Positions 57,611 to 64,000 of a DNA stretch of 64,000 bases are shown piece after piece (the first letter of the stretch is position 1; each line of letters opens with the position of its first letter). Under the pieces are notes generated by a model, which did no database searches, was not told where the DNA came from, and worked only from the letters and a program-made list of their open reading frames with translations. Origin of the DNA: CADCVW01 sp964251385. GTDB taxonomy: Bacteria > Pseudomonadota > Alphaproteobacteria > Sphingomonadales > Sphingomonadaceae. A program made the translations under genes and the position numbers. The DNA lies in NCBI GenBank assembly GCA_964251385.1, contig CAXUJK010000002.1, positions 434,001 to 498,000 on the forward strand, given 5' to 3'.

Positions 57611-60358
57611 TTAGAACTTGGCCGACACCCCGAGCGAGAAGACGCGGCCGAGGTCGTAGCGGTTGACGTCGATGCGGTTGTCGCCCGCCTGCTGGAACTC
57701 CTCGTAGTTCTGCGCGGTGAGGTTGCGGCCCTCGGCCTTTATTTCGAACAGCGTGCCCAGGAAGTCGAACTCCTGGCGCAGCACGACGTCGAGCCGGAAG
57801 CCCGGCTCCTCGACGATGTCCGGCTGGCGCGCCTGGCCCTGGATCGGGCCGCGGTTCGTCACCCGTTCACTGGCGTAGCTGAGCAGCAGCGTCGCCTGCG
57901 ACACGCGCGGGCCCGTGTTTTCGATGCCGATCTGGACGTTGGCGAGGTGGTCCGACTGGCCCGTCAGCGGCGCGCCGTCGCGGAACAGCAGGTTGGCGGC
58001 GATCGGCTGCAGCGTCGGTCCGAAGATCGTCGAGTCGTCGATCTTGAGCTCGGATTGCGTGTAGGTGTAGTTGCCGATCAGCAGCAGGCGGCGGTCGGCG
58101 AAAAAGCCGCCGAGACCCGTCAGCGGCACGTAGACCTGTGCTTCGATCTCGCCGCCGTACAATGTCGCTTCGGGCGCATTCGCGAAACCGGTGCGCAGCT
58201 GCCCGCCGCCCGCGAAAAACGCCGCGGCCTCGATTGGGTTGTCGATCTTCTTGTAGAAGCCGGCGAGCGACAGCCGCTGGTTGCGCGCGAAATACCATTC
58301 GTAGCGCGCTTCGGCGTTGAGGAGCTCGCTGTCCGTCAGGAACGGATTGCCCGTGAACTCGCGGTCGGACTCGAAATCCTGGAAGATCTGCGGCGCGAGC
58401 TCGCGGAACTGCGGGCGCGCGATCGTCTTGGACGCATTGACGCGGATCTGCATGTCGCGCGCCAGATTGTAGGTGATGGTGACGGCGGGCAGGAAGTAAT
58501 CGTTGTCGAGGCTCGACCCGATCGCGCCGACGCCCGACGGCAGCACGTTCTGCTTCGCCGTCTCGTAGCGCACGCCGAACGTCCCGCGCAGGCCGATATC
58601 TTCCGCGTTGACGTCGGCCTGGACGTAGCCGCCGTGGATTTCGAGGTCGGCGTCATAGGCGGCGGAGCCCAGATCCCCAGACACGTCGACCAGGCCGATG
58701 CCGAAGCGTTCGATGTTGAACGGCGACAGCAGGAAGTCGGGCCGTTGCTGCGCGACTTCGAGCGGGAGCGGGCTGCCGTCCTGGCGCCGGTACTGGAACT
58801 GGTAGCGCGAGGACGTGCGATCGCTCTTGCTGTAGCCGTAACCCGCCGACAGCGTCACGGGTACCGATAGGTCGATGCGGTAGGCGAGATCGGCGGAGCC
58901 TGCGTACAGATCCTCGTTGAGGTCGCTGAACGCAATCGTCGCGCTGTTCCCGCCCTCGAGCGTGTTGATGTAATCGTCGACATCGCCCGTGCCGAGGGTG
59001 GCCGGGTTGTTGTCGCCGAGGAAACTGTAGTTGAAGTCGCGTTCGTAGGGTGATTCGCGCTGCGTGTTGGCGTAGGTGCCGCGCACGTCGAGGCTGAGCC
59101 CGCCGAACTTGAATTCGCCCACGAACTGCGTGTCGATGAGCTGGCGTTCGAAGAAGTAGGTGTTCTGTTCGATGAACGTCGGGGGTCCGTTCAGATCCTG
59201 GTCGCGGGTCAGCGTGTTGGACCCGGCGGCGAGGCGGCCCTGCTTCAACGTGTCGCGGATGTAGAGATTGGTCAGGCGCAGCTGATGCGGGCCGATCTCC
59301 GCGCCGAAGCCGAGCAGGCCGTTTACGATGATGCGGTTGTCCGTGATCACCGCGCGGAAGTTTCGCGTGGGGATGCCCGCGAGGTTCGGATCGAGCGTGG
59401 CCTGCTGGACCGCGTCGCGCGTGCGCCACGTGTTGCTGTAACCCGCGCCCGCAATCACGCCGAAGCGGTTGCCGCCGACGTCAAACGACGTGCCGCCGCT
59501 TATGTCCGCGCCGAAGTTGGCGGGGATGTCGAAGTTGCGCTGCAGCACGGTGGTGCGGCCGTTGAGCAGCGAGGACGCGAACCCGCGGCGGTCCGCGGCG
59601 CTGGTCGCGTTGAAGTTGCCGCTCGTCACGGCATCGCGCAGCGCCATCGGGAAGTCGCGCGCACCGTCGTCGAAGCCGAGCGGATCGAGCCCGCTGCCGT
59701 AATAGGTGTAGCCGAGCTTGGCCGTGGTCTCGGTGTCGACCGAACCCGACACGCCGATCGTCAGGAACGGTTCGCGCGGGATGGCGCGCGTCGTCAGGTT
59801 GATGACGCCGCCGCCGAACTCGCCGGGGTAGTTGACCGAATAGCTCTTCTGAACGAGCGCCGACGCGATGACGCTGGTCGGAAAGATGTCGAGCGGAACG
59901 ACGCGGCGCAGCGGTTCGGGGGACGGCAGAGGCGACCCGTTCAGCAGCGCCAGCGAGTAGCGGTCGCCCAGGCCGCGGACGAAGACGAACCCGTTGCCGA
60001 CCACGGACAGTCCGGTGACGCGCTGCAGCGCCCCCGCGATGTCGCCTTCGCCCGTGCGCGCGATGTCTTCCGACGACAGGATGGATACGACCTGCGGCGT
60101 GCGGCGGACGACGTTGGGAGTCCGGGTTCCCGTGACGACGATCTCGCCCGGCTCGGTCGCGTCCGCACCGGGAGTCGAGATCTCGACCTCGGGTTCGACG
60201 CCTTTCTGCGGGTCGCCGTCGACGGGCGTCGCGGTCTGCGCGGGCGCGGACGAGGGCGCGCTGCTCGGCGCGGGCGCGGTGCCCTGGGCCCATGCCCCGG
60301 GCGCGATCAGGGCGGTGGAGAGAAGCAGCAGGCTGCCGAGCTTGTATCGGTTCGTCAT
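57611..60358 (-). CDS. TonB-dependent outer-membrane receptor
   Basis: 915 residues from the ATG at 60358. A signal peptide (to ~AWA) is followed by a Pro/Ser/Ala-rich stretch, a TonB-box-like segment before IVVTGTRTPNV, and the plug domain (SILSSEDIARTGEGDIAGAL, VFVRGLGDRY, GGVINLTTR). A 22-strand-type barrel ends in the terminal aromatic residue (SLGVSAKF). The barrel is long and lacks iron-siderophore signatures I can recognise. It lies between the gsp operon and a beta-helix lipoprotein on the same strand, which suggests a shared job. Ligand unknown. Confidence 0.93.
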   Translation of the reverse strand: MTNRYKLGSLLLLSTALIAPGAWAQGTAPAPSSAPSSAPAQTATPVDGDPQKGVEPEVEISTPGADATEPGEIVVTGTRTPNVVRRTPQVVSILSSEDIARTGEGDIAGALQRVTGLSVVGNGFVFVRGLGDRYSLALLNGSPLPSPEPLRRVVPLDIFPTSVIASALVQKSYSVNYPGEFGGGVINLTTRAIPREPFLTIGVSGSVDTETTAKLGYTYYGSGLDPLGFDDGARDFPMALRDAVTSGNFNATSAADRRGFASSLLNGRTTVLQRNFDIPANFGADISGGTSFDVGGNRFGVIAGAGYSNTWRTRDAVQQATLDPNLAGIPTRNFRAVITDNRIIVNGLLGFGAEIGPHQLRLTNLYIRDTLKQGRLAAGSNTLTRDQDLNGPPTFIEQNTYFFERQLIDTQFVGEFKFGGLSLDVRGTYANTQRESPYERDFNYSFLGDNNPATLGTGDVDDYINTLEGGNSATIAFSDLNEDLYAGSADLAYRIDLSVPVTLSAGYGYSKSDRTSSRYQFQYRRQDGSPLPLEVAQQRPDFLLSPFNIERFGIGLVDVSGDLGSAAYDADLEIHGGYVQADVNAEDIGLRGTFGVRYETAKQNVLPSGVGAIGSSLDNDYFLPAVTITYNLARDMQIRVNASKTIARPQFRELAPQIFQDFESDREFTGNPFLTDSELLNAEARYEWYFARNQRLSLAGFYKKIDNPIEAAAFFAGGGQLRTGFANAPEATLYGGEIEAQVYVPLTGLGGFFADRRLLLIGNYTYTQSELKIDDSTIFGPTLQPIAANLLFRDGAPLTGQSDHLANVQIGIENTGPRVSQATLLLSYASERVTNRGPIQGQARQPDIVEEPGFRLDVVLRQEFDFLGTLFEIKAEGRNLTAQNYEEFQQAGDNRIDVNRYDLGRVFSLGVSAKF

Positions 60359-60457
60359 GACGTGTTCCCTGTCACGGTGATCGCGACGCCGTGCCGACAT
60401 CGCGACTCTGCATGTGACGGGGCGACCGTTCGAGGCCGCCCCGAAGCGCGACGCGTG

Positions 60458-62020
60458 TCAGGTCGAGGCGGGCAGGACGTTGCACGATCCGCTGGTCGTG
60501 CCGAAGCTGACGTAGCCCGCATTGCAGGTCCATCCGGCGAAGTTGGTGTCGCCTGCGTTCTGCACCGCGCCGATGAAGGTCGTCGCGGAGAACCCGTTGA
60601 CCCCCGTCGATGCGGGCAGCGCGGTCACGGGCACCGCCGTCTCGTTCGCGCCGTTGACGAACACGTCCGTCAGCGTCGAGACGAACGCCTGGTTGTTGTT
60701 GTTCGCACCCGTGCCGAAGATGGTCGCGATCTGATCGGTCGTGACGTCGCCGTCGTTGCGGAACGGGGTGGGGCAGGACAGCACCACCGAACGGAAGACG
60801 GGCGGGCCGACATCGTCGAGGTTCGTGTCGGCGGCGCGGATCGTCGTTCCGCCCGTCGCGTCGACGTCGAGGCAGTTCTGCGTGCCGACGACCGCGCTGT
60901 TGTACAGCGCGTAGTCGGTGCCGCCGCGAAGCAGGATCGTGTTTCCGCCCTGCACCGTGCTGCGCTGCACGAACGTCGCGTTGGCGACGCGCGTGTTCTG
61001 GCGCGGCTGCGCATCCTCGTTGAGCGCCGTGTCCGCCTCGATCATCGAATCGCCGTTGGCGGCGTCGCGCTGCACGCCGACGACGAACTGGATGAAGCCC
61101 TTGTAGCCGAGATCGGTATCGAGCGAATCGTCGTCGGCCCCCGTGATCGCCAGATAGCGGGCGTTGACCCGGCCGCCGAAGATCTCGATCCCGTCGTCTG
61201 AGCTGTTGTGCACCTGGACGTGGTCGATCGTCGTGTTGTTGCCGACGCCGCCCATGGTGAGGCCCTGCAACTCGTTGTTGGCGGAGATGACGACGCCCGA
61301 AAAGCGGATCTGGACGAAGCGCAGCGTGCCCGAATTGTCGCCGATCGTGGCACCGCCGTAGCGCGAGCTGGTGGTGCCTTCGATGACCTGCTGGCATCCG
61401 ACCGACCCGCCCGCGACGGTCGCCTCGCAATCGGAGATCGGCGCGCGGCCGAGCAGGATGATGCCGCCCCACTGACCCTGCGTCGCGTCGGTCGGCGTGC
61501 CGTCGAGACTGACGGCCGCGGTGAAGATGATCGGCTGCGTCGCGGTGCCGGCCGCGCTGATGCGGGACCCCCGGTTGACGACCAGGTACGATGCGCCGCG
61601 GTTCGCGATCACGATCACGCCGGGCTGGATCGTCAGCGTCGCCTGCTGCCCGCCCGCGGCCGCGCCGTCGCCGCCCACGTCCGTGCCGACGTTGACCGGC
61701 CCCGCGATCAGGTAAACCGCGCCGGGCAGGTTCTGCAGCGTCGTGTCCGACGTGAAGCGGGACGGCATCTCGAACACGCGCCGGTTGTTGACGACGCCGC
61801 GATCGATGAACCCGGCCGGGGTCGCGCCCGTGAACGCACCGCCCGCGGCGGGCGGGGGCGGCGGAGGAGGCGGGGGCGGGGAGACGATCACGGCAGGCGG
61901 GTTGACCACGACCAGCTGGTTCTCGCCCGGCGAGGCGACGTCGTCCGCGCCGCCGCACGCGGCCAGTGCCAGGGTGGAGCTCATCAAAAGCAAAGTCGCT
62001 TGACGCTTGAACGCAATCAT
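60458..62020 (-). CDS. Beta-helix lipoprotein paired with the TonB receptor
   Basis: 520 residues. Lipoprotein signal with LAAC (Cys near residue 22), then a linker with a run of ten prolines. A long right-handed beta-helix domain contains repeated short strands and Asn/Gly turns (GGVGNNTTIDHVQVHNSSDD, DYALYNSAVVGTQN). Residues DDGIEIFGG and DDDSLDTD resemble calcium- or carbohydrate-binding turns. It probably sits on the outer face of the outer membrane. It ends 99 bases before the receptor start. A ligand-capturing partner of the receptor and possible type II substrate; both roles are inferred. Confidence 0.82.
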   Translation of the reverse strand: MIAFKRQATLLLMSSTLALAACGGADDVASPGENQLVVVNPPAVIVSPPPPPPPPPPAAGGAFTGATPAGFIDRGVVNNRRVFEMPSRFTSDTTLQNLPGAVYLIAGPVNVGTDVGGDGAAAGGQQATLTIQPGVIVIANRGASYLVVNRGSRISAAGTATQPIIFTAAVSLDGTPTDATQGQWGGIILLGRAPISDCEATVAGGSVGCQQVIEGTTSSRYGGATIGDNSGTLRFVQIRFSGVVISANNELQGLTMGGVGNNTTIDHVQVHNSSDDGIEIFGGRVNARYLAITGADDDSLDTDLGYKGFIQFVVGVQRDAANGDSMIEADTALNEDAQPRQNTRVANATFVQRSTVQGGNTILLRGGTDYALYNSAVVGTQNCLDVDATGGTTIRAADTNLDDVGPPVFRSVVLSCPTPFRNDGDVTTDQIATIFGTGANNNNQAFVSTLTDVFVNGANETAVPVTALPASTGVNGFSATTFIGAVQNAGDTNFAGWTCNAGYVSFGTTSGSCNVLPAST

Positions 62021-62173
62021 GTCGGTCCCCTTTGGCCGGTGCCGGAACAGGCCCGACGGCGGTGTTCGCCGTTCCGTGCCCTTGGCGCGGCTGTAGAAAT
62101 CGCCCGTGACTCCCCGGCGCGACGCTCGCGACAATCGCGTGACACTCGCGCGACGCTTTTGTGGCGTGCGGTT

Positions 62174-62923
62174 TTAGAGCGATCCCGCCTGTACGAGCCA
62201 TACGGGCCAGGCGGCGACCGCGAGCAGCGTTCCCAGAGGCAGGCGCGCATCGCCGCGGACCGTTTCGCCTCGAACGCGGCGTAGCGCGACCGACGCCAGC
62301 CCGAGCACGCTTGCGAGCAGGAGCACGGGCGGCAGCATCGCCCAGCCGAGCCACGCGCCCAGCGCCATGAACAATTTGGGGTCCCCCCCGCCCATGCCGA
62401 CGCGTCCCCGGTACGCGCGATAAGCGACCGCGATCAGCGCGAGCGACACGTACCCCGCTACGACTCCGATAAGGCTGTCTCGTAACAGCACGCCGCCGCC
62501 TGCCGCCGACACGGCCAAGCCAAACGCGGCGAGCGGGAGCGTCAGGCGGTCGGGCAACCACATATGCGACAGGTCGAGCAATGCGAGCGCCACGAGCGCC
62601 CAACCCAACAGCGCGCCGGCGAACGCGACGGCAGGCGGCGCGACTCCGAACGCGGTCGCGCCGACGATCGCACAGGCGAGTTCGGCGGCGAGGTGGACGG
62701 GTGAGATGGCCGCCCCGCACGCGCGGCACTTGCCATGCAGCAATGCGAAGCTTGCCACGGGGATCAGGTCTGGGACCTTCAGCACGTACCCGCATGCATC
62801 GCATCGCGAGCGCCCGTCGGCAACCGATCGCCCCCGGGGCCAGCGCGTCGCCAGCGCACCCACGAAACTGCCCGCGATCAGCCCGGCGAGCCCGCCGAGC
62901 AACGCGAGCAGCGGCGTGGTCAC
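62174..62923 (-). CDS. gspO: Prepilin peptidase / N-methyltransferase
   Basis: 249 residues from GTG 62923; TTG 62929 is equally possible. The N-terminal domain has two Cys pairs in CDACGYVLKVPDLIP and CRACGAAIS. The aspartyl protease residues are the Asp in LLDLSHMWLPDRL and in GMGGGDPKL (the GxGD motif). About seven membrane helices. It cleaves and methylates the GspG-K prepilins of this locus, so its separation from gspC by two other genes suggests they belong to the same functional unit. Confidence 0.93.
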   Translation of the reverse strand: MTTPLLALLGGLAGLIAGSFVGALATRWPRGRSVADGRSRCDACGYVLKVPDLIPVASFALLHGKCRACGAAISPVHLAAELACAIVGATAFGVAPPAVAFAGALLGWALVALALLDLSHMWLPDRLTLPLAAFGLAVSAAGGGVLLRDSLIGVVAGYVSLALIAVAYRAYRGRVGMGGGDPKLFMALGAWLGWAMLPPVLLLASVLGLASVALRRVRGETVRGDARLPLGTLLAVAAWPVWLVQAGSL

Positions 62924-62933
62924 CGCCAAAGAA

Positions 62934-63953
62934 TCAGAACAGGCGCTTGGCCCATGTCTCCGGCGTCTTCTCGTTGATGATCTCAAGGTCCAGATGGTAC
63001 TTGAACGGGCGCACGCCGCGGTGGCTGATCCAGTCGATCATCTGCTGCATGCCTTCCTCCAGCTTGATCTTGGGCTGGTAGCCAAGCAATTTGCGCGCCT
63101 TGTCCGCCGAACAATTGGCGAGCAGCACTTCCTGCGGACGCCCGCGCGTATAAGTGATCTCCAGCGGGAATTGCAGCAGCCGGGCGGTGATCTCGGCCAG
63201 TTCGTTGATCGTCACGAACTCGTCGTCCGGACCGATGTTGATGACCTGACCCACGACCTCGGGGCTGAACGCCATCTGCTTGAGCGGGTCGATGTCGTCG
63301 GAAACAAACGAAAAACAGCGCATCTGGTTGCCGTCGCCGTAGATGTACGGCTGGCGGCCCTGCAGCATCAGGTTGATGAAGATCGACGCGACGTTGCGGT
63401 AGGGATCGTCGTACTTCTGGCGTGGGCCGACGATGTTGTGGGGCACCGCGACCACCCATTCCATGCCGTGCACCTCCGCCAGGTTCTGCAGCATGAGCTC
63501 GGACGTCCACTTGCCGATGCCGTACGGATCCTGCGGCTTGGGCTGCATGTCCTCGCGGAACGGGACTTGGTTGGTGCCGTAACGCGCCATGGACGAGCAC
63601 ATGACGAAGCGCCGCACCTTGTTGGCGACCGCGGCCGAGATCACGCCTGTGGACGCGCCCACGATGTTCTGCGTGATCATGTGCGGCGAGAAGACGGACA
63701 GGCCCTCGTACGCGGTCGCCGCGCAATGATAGACGATGTCGCAACCGACCATCAGCTCCTTGACCTTGCTGAAGTCGTTGCAGTCGTATTGGTGGAAGCT
63801 GACGCCTTCGGGGACGTTGTCGAGGTAGCCGCCGATCATGTTGTCGATGCCGACGACCTGATGCCCGTCGGCGAGGAACGCGTCGGCCAGATGACTGCCG
63901 AGAAAGCCGGCGACGCCGGTGATGAAGATCTTTTGCGGTTGCAACACGGACAC
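62934..63953 (-). CDS. NAD-dependent sugar-nucleotide epimerase/dehydratase
   Basis: 339 residues, extended SDR family. The NAD motif is FITGVAGFLGSHLAD. The catalytic residues are Ser in MCSSMARYGT and the Tyr-x-x-x-Lys in PYGIGKWTSE. UDP- or dTDP-sugar binding is expected in NIVGPRQKYDDPYRNVASIF. Closest by feel to UDP-glucose 4-epimerase or UDP-glucuronate decarboxylase-like enzymes. It supplies an activated sugar for surface glycans. It ends 10 bases before the prepilin peptidase start. Confidence 0.9.
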   Translation of the reverse strand: MSVLQPQKIFITGVAGFLGSHLADAFLADGHQVVGIDNMIGGYLDNVPEGVSFHQYDCNDFSKVKELMVGCDIVYHCAATAYEGLSVFSPHMITQNIVGASTGVISAAVANKVRRFVMCSSMARYGTNQVPFREDMQPKPQDPYGIGKWTSELMLQNLAEVHGMEWVVAVPHNIVGPRQKYDDPYRNVASIFINLMLQGRQPYIYGDGNQMRCFSFVSDDIDPLKQMAFSPEVVGQVINIGPDDEFVTINELAEITARLLQFPLEITYTRGRPQEVLLANCSADKARKLLGYQPKIKLEEGMQQMIDWISHRGVRPFKYHLDLEIINEKTPETWAKRLF

Positions 63954-64000
63954 TCCTGGGTGCGCGGACGCGGCGGCCGCCGTCGCGCGAAAGGCGTGCC

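Noticed and set aside
60359..60457. Cobalamin or other riboswitch ahead of the TonB receptor
   Set aside because: The 99-base gap is too short and shows no B12-box or other recognisable aptamer core.
60372..62804. 810-residue minus-strand frame across the beta-helix and peptidase genes
   Set aside because: Arg-rich composition and overlap with two well-supported genes on the same strand in another frame mark it as a shadow.
1..64000. CRISPR array
   Set aside because: I saw no regularly spaced direct repeats of 24-40 bases with unique spacers and no cas genes.

Overview
The window is high-GC alphaproteobacterial chromosome, most like a sphingomonad (Sphingomonas and relatives). The grounds are strong G/C bias at third codon positions, many TTG/GTG starts, very tight gene packing with ATGA-type overlaps, a large TonB-dependent receptor next to a complete type II secretion cluster, and several palindromic intergenic repeats. 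No species can be named from the sequence alone.

Region 1 (1-13.7 kb) is an accessory-looking, scarred segment. It opens with a decayed tyrosine recombinase. Next come a tripartite RND efflux pump (adaptor, pump, outer-membrane channel), a small secreted helical protein, a periplasmic EF-hand protein and an OmpR-type two-component system. A 10-bp-period direct repeat between the two small secreted genes is a candidate binding site for that regulator. A second recombinase fragment, a pair of exported cell-wall enzyme candidates (lysozyme/transglycosylase-like plus DUF2272) and two gene fragments follow. Region 2 (13.7-17.8 kb) is a single-chain type IIG restriction-modification enzyme whose specificity region looks exchanged.

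Region 3 (18-46 kb) is mostly ordinary chromosome. It holds an M16 and an S9 peptidase; an exonuclease / RNase H-like / formaldehyde dehydrogenase / Na+/H+ antiporter run; a MacAB-like exporter; an ATP-grasp-like / type III polyketide synthase / methyltransferase / flavoprotein operon that resembles phenolic-lipid operons; a LysR regulator divergent from azoreductase and pirin; an aminotransferase; a PilZ protein; an XRE/DUF2975 pair divergent from an ABC exporter; a PhyH-like dioxygenase; an AlkA-type glycosylase; a ferredoxin; RlmB; tRNA-Tyr; and a glycosyltransferase.

Region 4 (46.3-63 kb) is a complete type II secretion locus, gspC to gspN on the minus strand. The prepilin peptidase lies 5 kb upstream on the same strand. 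A TonB-dependent receptor and a beta-helix lipoprotein sit between peptidase and gspC. This arrangement suggests that the lipoprotein and receptor form a surface uptake pair served by the secretion system, which is the most interesting functional hypothesis in the window. An NAD-dependent sugar-nucleotide epimerase closes the window.

Start codons were chosen by me from ribosome-binding sites, overlaps and family N-termini. No homology search was run, so family names rest on motifs I could read.
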